A stretch of 39,356 nucleotides of DNA. Source: Nemertoderma westbladi (taxonomy: Eukaryota; Xenacoelomorpha; Nemertodermatida; Nemertodermatidae). The translations under genes were made by a program, and so were the position numbers. Location of the stretch: contig JAUCBJ010008404.1 of assembly GCA_032718475.1 (NCBI GenBank), positions 1-39,356 of the forward strand, given 5' to 3'. Below, piece after piece: positions 1 to 11,058 of the stretch (positions within the stretch are counted from its first letter, which is position 1; the number at the start of each line of letters is the position of its first letter). Below the pieces are notes generated by a model. The model had not been told where the DNA came from. It was given only the letters and a program-made list of their open reading frames with translations, and made no database searches.

Positions 1-1726
1 CTATGTTAGTCCTATTACCATACCTGATGTTTAGTGTATCCCAAACTTGTCTTAATCCATCTGGATGTCCAATAAATTTTAACGCCATTGACTTGGGAGA
101 TCCTTCCAAACACTCGATGAGGAATCTAAGTTTCTCTCCATTAGATAGTACAGAGTTCTGTATGCTATCTTTGTAATATTCATTGAAAGGTAACCATTTC
201 ATCTCATCTCCATTGAACTTGACGATCTCTCCCACCTTCACCGCTTGCCGGGCTTCGGTTCTAGCCATTTGACGCGTAAAACTTTCTTGGGCCATCGTGT
301 TATTTAATATCGAATTATCGGTATATAAATTTCTCGGATTATGATCCGGTCTATAGGGAATATCATTATCAACAGGTCTATAATTACCCTTAATAGGGTT
401 CACTATAGGAGTTTCTACTTCGCTAGCAGTATAAATGCGTGTAGGCTCCACACCTTGCGCATGAGATACTTCAGACCTAACGGGTTGACACATTGTTACA
501 GGGGGTGGTGGTATACCCTTTTGTAAATTTACTAATTTATCGCGCTCTAGCGCGATATTTTGCTGCACTTCTTGCAACTCTAACTTGCTTTCCCTCACTG
601 TTCCCTTTAAATGTTGGACAGTCCCTTCCAACTCTCGGACCTGTTGGGAGGAGCGTATCCGATTCTCCTTCATCTCTCCAAGGAGAATATCCATCCCCCG
701 CCGTCTCTCGTCTACCCAATCAACCGCCGAAACGGGATCCGCCAACGTCGTAGCGGGCAGACAAGGGACAACGGGCGACAAATTCGGAATATTTCGCTCG
801 GGGTCCAGGACCTGAACTGTCTCTCGGGCAGTTCTACGGGGCACAGGTAGCTTAGTGCTATGTAGAGGGAATTTATAGGTAGCTTCAGGGAGCACAGGTG
901 TATCTATTACCGTAGGGGTGATTTCAAGAACAGGCCTACCTATTTCAGGCTCATCTACTATAGTAGGGAGTCTTTCTATTTTAATTATTTGGTCTGTGGG
1001 CTCTGTACTACCTAAGTTGGTGTTATTTAGCTGCCTTCTAACAGCTGGAGGCAAATCAGGCAATTTCTGACGGTGGAATGTTCTTTTACGTCTACTTGGA
1101 CGAGATCTATTTCCCTTGCCTTCAGTATCGGTGGTATCGCCTTCCTCAGATGATGTATATCCCTGTCTTTTGGGAGTAGATCGATTCATCATCTGCATAT
1201 TACTAGCTGCTAACTGTTTATTTATGCAGTCTTGATTCTCCTGAATGTTTTCCAATTCTAATTGGGTGATTTCGTCAGCCGCTTTCCTTTCTGCTTCTGC
1301 CACTTTTGTCTCTGCCGCTGCCTCTGCCTCTGCCGCTGCCTCTGCCGCTTTTGCCTCTGCCGCTGCCTTGGCTGCTGCCGCCTTTCTTTCTGCTTCTGCA
1401 ACTACTACTGCTGCTTTCTTTCTGTCTTCTATACGTTTTTTCCTTACTTGTTCTTCCCTTTCTCTAGCGACGCGGAGTTGTTCATCGAATTTAGCTTGGT
1501 TCGCCGCTAACCTATCCACATCAATCGCATCTAACACAAGTTTGGCTCCTTCGCTATTAGGGCTAAGTCCCTCTAGCCTTCTCCTCAACTCTTCATCTCC
1601 CACAAAACGCTGATAGTCTGACAGATAGATATCAATGGCATCCCTCTTATGCGGTTTCTCTGCTGTCGCTTCACTCTCCGTTGTATCTAGTAGACTGTCT
1701 GACAGGTTCTGCTTTGCGTCAGACAT
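1..1726 (-). CDS. BEL/Pao retrotransposon gag polyprotein, N-terminal part (runs off left edge)
   Basis: Minus-strand frame opens at an ATG at 1726-1724 (context ACAAACATGTC) and stays open for about 575 codons to base 1, so its end lies outside the window. Residues about 70-160 are an Ala/Glu/Lys/Arg-rich coiled coil (the KAAA/EAKAAEA stretch). A basic Ser/Pro region and a second short heptad-like stretch follow. The last ~80 residues match the DUF1759 pattern of BEL/Pao gag: F-x-G-D-x-x-x-W-x-x-F, then EKLRFLIECLEG, then the W-x-x-L-x-x-RYGN motif. In this family the protein forms the virus-like particle and is fused to protease, RT, RNase H and integrase, which would lie left of base 1. 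No stop or frameshift is seen, unlike most elements in the window, so this copy is comparatively young. Family call is from motifs; a domesticated gag gene is a less likely alternative. Confidence 0.8.
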   Translation of the reverse strand, partial: MSDAKQNLSDSLLDTTESEATAEKPHKRDAIDIYLSDYQRFVGDEELRRRLEGLSPNSEGAKLVLDAIDVDRLAANQAKFDEQLRVAREREEQVRKKRIEDRKKAAVVVAEAERKAAAAKAAAEAKAAEAAAEAEAAAETKVAEAERKAADEITQLELENIQENQDCINKQLAASNMQMMNRSTPKRQGYTSSEEGDTTDTEGKGNRSRPSRRKRTFHRQKLPDLPPAVRRQLNNTNLGSTEPTDQIIKIERLPTIVDEPEIGRPVLEITPTVIDTPVLPEATYKFPLHSTKLPVPRRTARETVQVLDPERNIPNLSPVVPCLPATTLADPVSAVDWVDERRRGMDILLGEMKENRIRSSQQVRELEGTVQHLKGTVRESKLELQEVQQNIALERDKLVNLQKGIPPPPVTMCQPVRSEVSHAQGVEPTRIYTASEVETPIVNPIKGNYRPVDNDIPYRPDHNPRNLYTDNSILNNTMAQESFTRQMARTEARQAVKVGEIVKFNGDEMKWLPFNEYYKDSIQNSVLSNGEKLRFLIECLEGSPKSMALKFIGHPDGLRQVWDTLNIRYGNRTNI

Positions 1727-1811
1727 GTTTGTGTGTACAGTTGAATGTCTACTGCTGTATTACAGTCTGAGCAAGTCTAGTAACTCAGTATTAACTGATA
1801 GCCTAGTAATT

Positions 1812-2099
1812 AATTACCGGTACTGCTACTCAGTGTAGCGTGATATATATAATATATTAGAATACCGGTATGCTTATAGTATATATAACTATTATTACAG
1901 ACTAGGTTTATCACAGAATACCGGTATAATTTTAGCACAAATATATATAAATATATAATAGGCCTATCGGGAATACCGGTATACAGCTTACAGTTTGTAG
2001 TATATATAATTCTGGACTAGAATTAATTACAAGTACCGGTATAATTTCAGCCTAGATTTATAGAAATAAGATAATAGGCCTATCGTAAATACCGGTATA
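1812..2099. repeat. degenerate repeats carrying the palindrome ATACCGGTAT
   Basis: ACCGGT occurs at about 1818, 1866, 1922, 1975, 2034 and 2092, usually as TACCGGTA or ATACCGGTAT. Two longer copies of about 114 bp can be aligned (about 1920-1981 and 2034-2099); each carries ACCGGTATAATTT, then TAATAGGCCTATCG, then the next ACCGGT. The same word recurs more sparsely at 3735-3860 and 5125-5215. Confidence 0.6.
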
Positions 2100-3067
2100 T
2101 CAATTATTTTAGAATAATTGAATTTCTGAACTTTAGGGTTACTTGGTTACTTTAACTTACTTTATTACCGTTATTTAAGCAGTAATCCAACTGATATTGA
2201 GACCTAATGGTTTTATGGTATGCCTACTATTTATAAATTGTTGGATTTGATTTATAATATATATACCCGTTTTAATGGGTTTTGTCTATGTTTGAAATAA
2301 ATGTTATTATTTCTGGGGAGTAATCACTACACAAAGCGGTGCGCTTTCAGTGAAGTGTTACGTATAGGACACTAAAACAAATAATTCTAATTTACCTAAG
2401 TTACTTAATACTACAAATTACGTACAATTCGGGTTGAGATTACAATCTCTAAATAAACACAAAAATTTACAAAAACACAAATACGAATTTTTAGGGTAAT
2501 TTTACAAGAAGTCTACAAACCAGCCTAACAAAGGGTTAGATAACCGGTTATTACAACGGACTGGGTACTACGGTATTTGAAATAATAAGTAGTAGTAAAT
2601 ACACTGCGTTGTCTAGATAGGAAAATACCACCGCCTGACGACCTATAGCCGTATCGCTATAGGTTCTACATTATGTATCACGGAGTGTTCCTACCTAGAA
2701 GTTAATAGAGCTAATCGAATGTGCCTATCAACCACTTTACAACACAAATATAATGCCTACAATAATTACTTCGGAAAGTACTGTACACTAAACCCTAAAT
2801 TAGGTACGAGTACTTGTACAACAGATAATCAGTAATTAAATATACTTGAACAGCTAAAAGAACCACGGCATCTGCTGGAGTGACCGATGCACAAAATCAC
2901 CAGTCTTTACCTACGCCGAGCAGCCCGTGTAGTACCGGGGTTAATTTAACTATAGCGGTATGTATAACAAACACAATTACTGTAGGAACAAACTTGGGGA
3001 CTTGAATGTTGCGAATAATCGCATAAACTCTGAATAATAAATATTACGCTACGCGTACAAACTACTC

Positions 3068-3613
3068 AAACAAAATACAGACCGAACACTGACAGACTAC
3101 TATCAAGCCTAAACAAACTACGGTATATGCAGACTCCGAAATGATTAGGGAGTATGCGCTCTAACCCAGTAGTGCGACTTATTCTTTAGTTGGGGGTTTA
3201 CCTTACAGCGTTCGCTGCCCCTACTGCCTAACCGTACTTAATCGGACAGATGATCTACACACGCGGCAATCCGTTCAGACCTAATAACAGCCAGACAACT
3301 ATCCAGCCTACAAATTATCTAAATAAAATTATACGCTACCCGTACAGACTTACACAAACAAAGTACAGACTAAACGATGGCAGACCACTCTCAAGCCTAA
3401 ATAAACCACAGGACATGCAGACTCCGAAATGATTAGGGAGTATGCGCTCTAACCCAGTAGTGCGACTTATTCTTTAGTTGGGGGATTACCTTACAGCGTT
3501 CGCTGCCCCTACTGCCTAATCGTACTTAATCGGACAGGTGATCTACACACACTGCAATTCGTTCGGACTTAACAGCAATCAGACAACAGCTCAGCCTACA
3601 AATCGTCTGTACT
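3068..3613. repeat. two-copy 288-bp tandem duplication
   Basis: The block at 3068-3355 is repeated at 3356-3613 with about 85-90% identity by eye. The best conserved part runs from TGCAGACTCCGAAATGATTA (3128 and 3416) through the CGGACAG(A/G)TGATCTACACAC segment. The shared period is 288 bp. No coding frame is kept between the copies. Confidence 0.8.
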
Positions 3614-5339
3614 ATCTGATCAGGCTTACACGCCTTCTGTTCAATACTGGCCTACAAATAAATAAAACTTGACAGAAATAAGTAAACCATATAAAGGTAT
3701 AAGGGGTGATCAATCCCTAATCCCTCAAACAGCCTACCGGTATACAACAATCAAATCGAATAATACTAGTGTACTTATACGGAAGTACCGGTTACAACAG
3801 TTAGGCCTACTGACCTACAGGATGTACCGGTTCAGGTTTACCGGTTGACCGGTACTTTCAACTTTATTGCTTACTGCAACAAAGAAGCAATATCCTTTAA
3901 TGTTCGCGCTTTCAGACCTTTGGCAGTTTAACCCGCCAAATTAAGATGTCTTCTAGATATTAAATCGCTTTTTAGCCTATGACAAGTATTTGATTCACTA
4001 CACTAGTCGAAACCAATCCGTGCGCGACCATTCACCCGCTGGATATTCCCGGGAGATTGGGTTCGACGGTTTAATTTTGTTGCTATGTAAGCCTAATGTA
4101 TTATTCGACTGACAGTATTATATAATCTCTGACAATATTATTTACCTTCGGTAATATTAACAGTTCCTTTAGGACGTGGCGCTTTATCTATATAAACAGA
4201 GTTATGACTTAAACTACTCACAACGATATGGCTTAATTATAATTCACATATATGGCGCATTCTTTAGGAATTGCTTCTTTAACAGACTCACTCATACACA
4301 ATGCTGCACAATACTGCACACTAATTTGCCAATCTTCACTGATTTTAGTCACATATAAAAGGAACACGGACTGACTCATGTAGGGTCTATCAAATAACAT
4401 TAGATTCACTTCAAACCACTTTAACATAAGTCACAATCGTTTATCTGTAACCCTTCTCTCTTACCTTCGGTATATCAAGAATATTGGGTTTCGGGGTTAT
4501 TTATCGTTATTCCAAATATAATAATTCATCAACCATATTATGAAGAACTGACAGTAAATAGCAGTATAAAACAACAACTGAACACTGATTGTTATGAGTT
4601 TGCAATGTTTCAGCAGTCAGTATGTATGATCAGTTAGCAGTGATTCCATGAGTCAGGTAGTTAAAGGATATATGCCCTTTATAATTAAACCTACTAGTGT
4701 AAGACTAAAAACTGAAACACGGAGGTGCCAAAGCCGGTTCTTAGGCTCTGGGCAAAAACATAACACTGAACTACTGAGTTTCTGTATATACCTCCAACAC
4801 AAAGACAACAAACGCTCTGATTGGTCAACCTGAACAACGAGAGAACAGAGAAACAAAGAAACGTCGACGTGGCAATATCAGCTGCTAGCTGTCGTCATGG
4901 TAGCGACACTGTTTTCAAGAGTATCGAGCTTTTACGTCACGGAATTACGGATTATGTCCTCTAAAGTACAAATACAGAAGAAATAGCTCTTATGTCCGCT
5001 AAAACACCAGTACAGCAAGGACACGGCCTTTTTATGCCTGGTAAACCAACTACAGAGTACTTTACGGGAAAAATAAGGAAAAATAACCGGACAATTCAGT
5101 AAAAGCTTTTACAAAGATGGATACCGGTAGATGTATATGTGTTGGTGACGGTGATGGTGTAAAATATCACCGGTCTGCACTAAACTGATGACTGAGTAAC
5201 TGAACCGGTATGGTAATATGCATTGACAATATATGTAATCACTCCTACGCTGCTGTGGCCTTTCATCCAGTGGATGCTCTCCCCCGCCCCTATTGGCTGA
5301 TAATCTACTTCACACCTCCCACTCTCTCTGGGAGTGTTT

Positions 5340-5357
5340 CCCCCCCCCCCCCCCCCC
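5340..5357. repeat. poly-C tract (18 C)
   Basis: Uninterrupted C run within a C/T-rich segment (5280-5400). It is one of at least eight poly-G/C runs of 14 or more in the window. Confidence 0.95.
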
Positions 5358-5456
5358 TGTTGGCCCCTGCTGGTTGTTCTTCCCTCCCGAGGTGATTTTG
5401 ACCTCTGACCTCCCTTTGTGTGGCTTTGGGGTTGTGTTGTCCCCGGTGTTGGTTGT

Positions 5457-5488
5457 GATACGAGATTGGTTATTGCCAATCTCGTATC
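5457..5488. repeat. perfect 13-bp inverted repeat (hairpin)
   Basis: GATACGAGATTGG, a 6-nt loop TTATTG, then CCAATCTCGTATC. The arms match without mismatch. The function is unknown; no flanking gene uses it in an obvious way. Confidence 0.85.
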
Positions 5489-5489
5489 T

Positions 5490-6850
5490 CCAATATTGCT
5501 GAAAAGGTGCCACTTCCCAACTTTGTGAGGGTAATGAGGCGGAATTGAATCCGTTCACACTGTATTTCTGCTTATCTCACATTACTGATTGTGCTATTAT
5601 TGCCTACATTTACTAATATCAAAGGACAACAGAAACCTTTACTGTTTTTCCCAGTCGGCCTCGGCCAAAGCTAACAGCACGATCCCAGCAGAACGGTGAC
5701 GCGTACTTTACCAATCCGGTCGGGATCTCTGATCCCGTCACAAAAATGGCCATGCATTCGCACGGTTATATTTCCAAACGACACAGATTTAACCCCATGA
5801 ACCTTTATACCAATCGGAAGAGCGGAAATCTGCTCATATTTCAGCAAATTTTCAACAGATTCCATTAACAACCTAGAGAATGACACCATTTCAAATATCG
5901 AAAATACATGTTTTTTGAAATGTCACATTGAATTATTTTGAAATATTTGGCTTCTGAGCTAAAGCAAAACTTCCACATACCATACATCAAAATAAAGCAA
6001 ATTTAATGCTCTTTCACATACTATTGGTGGTTTTCAACTGAAGCTAATCACATTTTATATATTTACTATTTACTAACAATTAATTACGCCGTCACTAGGA
6101 TTTTGTCCACCATGTAACACTCGTTTTTATGACATGGTTTTTTTATATTTATTCACAACATCTCCAAGTGAGATATTTCTAAACGGCGATTTATTTAGCT
6201 ATCAGCATGTAAAAGAATTATAAGAATTCGTTCATTAGAACTCGAGCATTGTGCGAAAACGTAAATCTACAAAAAAATACCGTCATTAGGAATGTCCTCA
6301 ATGTAACGCTACTTTGAATAGCGATAAATTTTGCTTTACTAATCATATCGACACCATAGAGGGCTCATATGAAAGAGCAATCGCAGATCTATCGAATCAC
6401 ATATTTGATTTTAATATAGTTTCAAAACAGACTATAGTCAACGCCATGCTAATGAAAAATGTCTTCAATGTCCATCATGTAACGCATGTAACGTTGTCAC
6501 AATCAATAGCGTTACACTTGAGTGATACATGTCCACCATGTGACGTAGTTGGGCCTGAACATACCTAGCAGTACGAGTGGCGTTTCTTTTCACAAATTAG
6601 GCAGTCAGGGTCAAATTAACAATAGTCGATGGTTTCTGGTTTTCAGTATTTATTATAAACTACTGTAGTAGTAGGCCCTAATATTGTATCTGTACTACCT
6701 AGTACTACCTAAAGGGTTTAGGAAAAGCTCATGAGTTTGTTTACCTATCTATATTTCGGTTCTAAAACAGTAGATCTTAATCGTCATGCAATTACAACTG
6801 CCAAACGGAATTAAGCGTGTTGTGTCCGGTAAGAACTTCTCGATTGAATT
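5490..6850. other. no recognisable gene; AT-rich unique sequence
   Basis: Short open frames occur on both strands (for example 5671-5889 minus and 6314-6568 plus), but none shows a recognisable domain or credible splice context. Short GTAACGC/GTTACAC words recur between 6290 and 6560 and resemble the core of the minisatellite that follows. Confidence 0.5.
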
Positions 6851-6852
6851 TA

Positions 6853-7354
6853 GTGATGGCGTTACACGTGAAGGACTTAGATATAAGTTAGTGATAGCGT
6901 TACACGTGAAGGACTTAGAGATTAAGTTAGTGATGGCGTTACACGTGAAGGACTTAGAGATTAAGTTAGTGATGGCGTTACACGTGAAGGACTAAGAAAT
7001 TAAGTTAGTGATGGCGTTACACGTGAAGGACTTAGAGATTAAGTTAGTGATGGCGTTACACGTGAAGGACTTAGAGATTAAGTTAGTGATGGCGTTACAC
7101 GTGAAGGACTTAGAGATTAAGTTAGTGATGGCGTTACACGTGAAGGACTTAGAGATTAAGTTAGTGATGGCGTTACACGTGAAGGACTTAGAGATTAAGT
7201 TAGTGATGGGATGGCGTTACACGTGAAGGACTTAGAGATTAAGTTAGTGATGGAATGGCGTTACACGTGAAGGACTTTGAGATTAAGTTAGTGATGGCGT
7301 TACACGTGAAGGACTTAGTTACACGTGAAGGACTTAGAGATTACGTTAGTGATG
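6853..7354. repeat. 39-bp minisatellite, about 13 units
   Basis: The unit has GTGATGGCGTTACACGTGAA followed by GGACTTAGAGATTAAGTTA. Unit starts are at 6853, 6891, 6930, 6969, 7008, 7047, 7086, 7125, 7164, 7203, 7247 and 7291, plus a truncated final unit. Variants are 38 bp (first unit) and 44 bp (7203 and 7247, small insertions). Because 39 is divisible by 3, a spurious 13-residue repeat frame stays open. Each unit contains the palindrome CACGTG. Confidence 0.95.
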
Positions 7355-7942
7355 GTTTTAAGGATTCCGTTAACTATTTTGTACAATTAGTGTTACAATA
7401 GTATGTATATTCATATTGTATGTATACAATAATACAAACAAAATAATTTGCTGATTTGAAAAATATTATTTTCAGCCATTGGGTCGATAAATAAATCCGT
7501 AAAAAATATTACGGTTAATAAAGAAAGTGACATTACATGACATTAAAGTGACTGTTGAATTTCTGGTATATATTTTAAATGTCAAATCCTGGATACTGAT
7601 TGGCTAACAAGTAGAGTTACATTCGAGACAACGAGTTAGATTGTGGGCGTTTTGTGAAATGAAGGCTGCTGATTGGCTAACAAGTAGCGTTACACCAGGG
7701 ACAAAATTTTACATTGTGGATATTAGTTTTTCACGAATAAAACCTTACGACTTTACTAAAAAAAACGGCCCACTAGTGTATTCGAAATCGCCTCATCGAG
7801 AGCTCTCGAAATATGTATATATTTATATAGTTTTGACAAAACAAAATTTGACTATTTTTTCTCAAAATTTTGGCCACTTTTTGTGAGAACAACCCACGTA
7901 CTCAATCGTAACCCTTTACAAGACGTTACTTTAGTTTGTATG
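7355..7942. other. no gene seen; contains a short direct repeat
   Basis: AT-rich stretch downstream (in minus-strand terms) of the BEL integrase relic, where a 3' LTR would be expected, but no LTR ends could be defined. CTGATTGGCTAACAAGTAG occurs at about 7596 and again at 7669. Confidence 0.45.
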
Positions 7943-9101
7943 TCAGACTTTTTGGTCTAACCCTTTGTTGCCGGAACGTTCCCTTGCCAATTCTACTAAA
8001 CAAAGGCGTCCGATTGGTCGATTGAAATAGTGTACTTTGGGTTTGGGTTTAGCTCTCCAAATAGCCAGTTCGACTGAGCATACCAAATCATTGTTTCCCG
8101 TATGAATTTCAGTTATATGGCCCGTTTCCCAGATCTTTCCAGGTTGGTCTTGATCCACTAAGAGTACTATGTCACCAATGAATGGATATGTTTTCCTTTT
8201 TGGAAAACCATTTGGTCCTGAGTTGGACTGAGGGCAAATAGTATCTTTCGAAGTGTGTAGCGAATCGCCGAGATAGTAGCTGCATCATTTGCCAAGTATG
8301 TTTCAACAGTTCATCGACATCCTGTGGATCGGATCTGGGCAGCATGGTCACTGGTTTTCTTAGTAAGAAATGGGACGGTGTAAGGGGTTCCATCGCTTGT
8401 GGACATGACGAGATAGGCAGGAGTGGTCTATCGTTTAAGTAGCTTGATATCTCCTCCAGAAGAGTTCTGAGCAGTACGTCGGTCAAATAAGCCTTACATG
8501 GGATGATGTGATGGAACGCGAGCTTTGTACTTTTTATCAATCGTTCCCAACTACCACCCCACCAGGGCGCATCGGTGGCATTAAATGTCCATGCAGATGC
8601 CGACACTTTAAGGTGTTCTTCGAGCTGGTGATCGTTCCAATCGGTAATAAATTTAGAAATTTTGTTGTTGGCGCCCACGAAATTAGTCTCCTGATCGGAT
8701 CTCATAGTCCGCCTGGTTCCGAATCTGCCAATTTGTCTCCTAAGGCAAAGAAATAAACTTTTCATCGACATGTCGTTGACCATATCGGGATAGACCGCTC
8801 GAAAAGTCATACAGACAAAGATCACGCACCACCGTTTCACTATAGAACGAGGGCGCTTGACTTCAAAAGGTCCGAAGAGATCCACGCCAGTATGTGTAAA
8901 CGGGGGGTGATAGCAATCAACTCTTTCCATTCGCCGCTTCCAATTGCGTCATCAGCTTGCTATAAATCCTCTTGCAAGATATGCAATTCCGCAATATGGT
9001 TTAGAGCCGCACGAGGGTGAACTAAGTAGTAGCGCGTCCTGATCTCGCTCAATATGTGTTCTCTCCAGGCGTGAGAGAGTCGGTAATGAACGTCCTGTAT
9101 C
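7943..9101 (-). pseudogene. BEL/Pao integrase and C-terminal domain, decayed
   Basis: On the minus strand this encodes the 3' half of a BEL/Pao pol. The zinc-binding segment (HILSEIRTRYYLVHPRAAL, near 9060-9000) is followed by the integrase core: FTHTGVDLFGPF (first Asp), then RSDQETNFVGA (second Asp), then WWGGSWERLIKS (Glu). It ends in a DUF5641-like tail (FERYYLPS, later GKIWETGHITEI and VHYFNRPIG). The core is open from 8930 to 8172. Frame changes lie near 8980-8930 and near 8170-8160, so the gene is dead. The start is separated from the rest of pol by the LINE at 9102-13110; the frame resumes at 13111. In life the protein would insert element cDNA into host DNA. Confidence 0.88.
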
Positions 9102-9142
9102 TACTACTACTAGGATCGGCATTCTGCATTGCAGCTGCATTT

Positions 9143-10868
9143 TTAAGAATGCTGTGCCGGCTTATCGACAAAATTGCACCGCCACAACTCCCTATCACCC
9201 ATGACATTTTCTAGATCATCCGCATCTTTAAGGCCAGTGTCCTTTAAGATGCGTCTCAAGAAAGTCATGGGCTGTCCACCATGCTTATTCACTCCATGAG
9301 GCTGCCAAAGTACAAGATTATGTACTGGCTGGTCCTCACGGCGAAAGCAATGTTCTGCAAAGCGGAGGCGATTTTGTTCTAGTGTCAAGCTTGGGGAACC
9401 AATGAGACACGTCCAATGTTATATAGTGTCTGGTTGGAGATGTGTGCATTGTACTTGACACAATGAACCCGGCGTAGCATTCTTGTGAATGTGCCATCCA
9501 GAGATTTGGTGTCCTCAGCAGTTAGAGCCCAGCATGGACTCCCATAGAGAAGTACTGGAACTACTGCTGCTCTAAATAACCGGACCTTAAGTTTCCGCTT
9601 AATTCTCGGTGACTTCCAAATCCTGGCAAGCCTATTCAAGGCTGCCCATGCCTTTCCCTTACGTATTCGAAGGTCCTCACCTGACTTCCGGATCCATGAC
9701 CCCAGGTAACAGAAGTCATCCACATGCTCAAGCATACCATCTTTTAGGCTTATGCTCATCCGATCAGAGACTTGCTGAGGACTTTCAAAGTTAACTGTCA
9801 ATATTTTGGTCTTTCAGGAGTTAATAAAAAGACCAACACTAGAAGCAGTATGTTCTAATGAGCTGAGGAGCCGTTGGGCTCCCTCTAATGATTCTGAGAG
9901 TACTCCTAAATCCTCGTCTAAAAGTCTAGATCAGTTTAGTACTTGGCAGGATTTCCTCGACTTCTGGAGCCAGTAGGTGGAGTTATCATCACCCCATCAT
10001 CATTATGATGATATAAGGACATGCGTAGAACATAGTCAACAACAATTATGAACAAGAATGGTGCAAGTGTGTCTCCCTGGAGGACGCCCCATAACACTTC
10101 CAATGGTTCTGTGTCACCGTCAACAGTAGACACAAATGTTGTCGAACCATCGTATACTGATCTGATTGCTGCAATAATTTCATCAGGAATCCCATATAAT
10201 GAAAGTATGCTGAACATACGCGAGCCAGAGACTGAATCAAAGGCCTTGAAGAAGTCAACAAAGATAACAGCCAGATGCCTGTCTTTAATTTTTGATAACT
10301 CTTCAATTATCCTTCTAAGTGCCAAAATGGGCTCCATTGTCCCACGACCTTTACGGAACCCATTCTGATTTCCACGGAGCAGTCTCTCAATAGGATCCCT
10401 GATGCGATTTAATATAATTCTATTGTATAGCTTTGTAGCAATCGAGACCAATGAGATTACTCGAAAAGAACCATAGAGTGTTAGGTTACCCTTCTTGGGA
10501 ACTGGCACCAACTTATTTGTTTTCATTTCTTGTGGGACTCTAGTTGTACGGTACATGTCTACTATGATGGGATAGATGAGCTTTAAACACTCAGGTATTT
10601 TAAAGACCTCAGGGGGAACACCATCTACTCCACTGGCACGATTGGTCTTAATGCTCTTTGCAGCAGCCTTCACTTCTGCAAAGGAGATATCACCAATGGG
10701 AATATCTGGGAGTACAGACTCAGACACTTTTACTTCTATAAAGTTATCAGGCAATACCCTGTCATTATTGAGGAGCTTTTCAAAGTGGGCCTTCCAACCA
10801 TTGAGGCGATCGGCTGGTGATTCAGCCTTAACCTTGGTGGTTGGTTGGCTTTTTCGACCAGCAAGCAA
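9143..10868 (-). pseudogene. LINE-A copy 1 reverse transcriptase remnant
   Basis: Three open pieces on the minus strand (10868-9936, 9801-9385, 9388-9143) cover the RT and C-terminal domain. Visible motifs are NGFRKGRGTMEP, motif A FVDFFKAFDSV, motif B VLQGDTLAPFLF, then FCYLGSWIRKSG and LLYGSPCWALT, and finally RLRFAEHCFRREDQ with a distal MGDRELWR. Motif C (FADD in other copies) falls in a damaged stretch near 9930-9880, where the sequence reads CTCGTCTAAAAGTCTAG. The C-terminal layout (RLRF.GH, W.PHG, M.D.ELWR) resembles the RTE/BovB group. Frame breaks mean it cannot make a full protein. Confidence 0.85.
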
Positions 10869-11058
10869 GTTGATCGATCTCCATGCCTGGGATGATTGCC
10901 TGCTGTCGTCAGCATCATTGATGGCATCAACCTGTTGTTTTATTAGCTCCTGTAAATTAACAGAGTACTGCCTGTTCAGGGACCTAGATGCAGCCTTAAC
11001 TGCATTCTTGGCCGCTGTAGTCTGTTTGAGTCGGAACTCTTTCTGCGCCTTGTAGAGG

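Larger units (their letters stand above)
1727..5339. other. non-coding AT-rich DNA, probably including the leader and 5' LTR of the BEL/Pao element
   Basis: No convincing coding frame on either strand. Because the gag at 1-1726 is on the minus strand, its 5' leader and LTR should lie to the right, in this stretch. I could not place LTR ends or a primer-binding site with confidence. Two repeat families inside it are listed separately. From about 3614 to 5339 I see only AT-rich unique sequence with short frames and no recognisable product. Confidence 0.4.

Noticed and set aside
5671-5889. 72-codon minus-strand frame
   Set aside because: No recognisable domain, no repeat or homologous copy in the window, and length within chance for this region.
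6786-7226. Open frames with a 13-residue repeat (ALHVKDLEIKLVM)
   Set aside because: The 39-bp unit is divisible by three, so an open frame follows automatically; the first and 44-bp units break the phase, and no start/stop or domain context supports coding.
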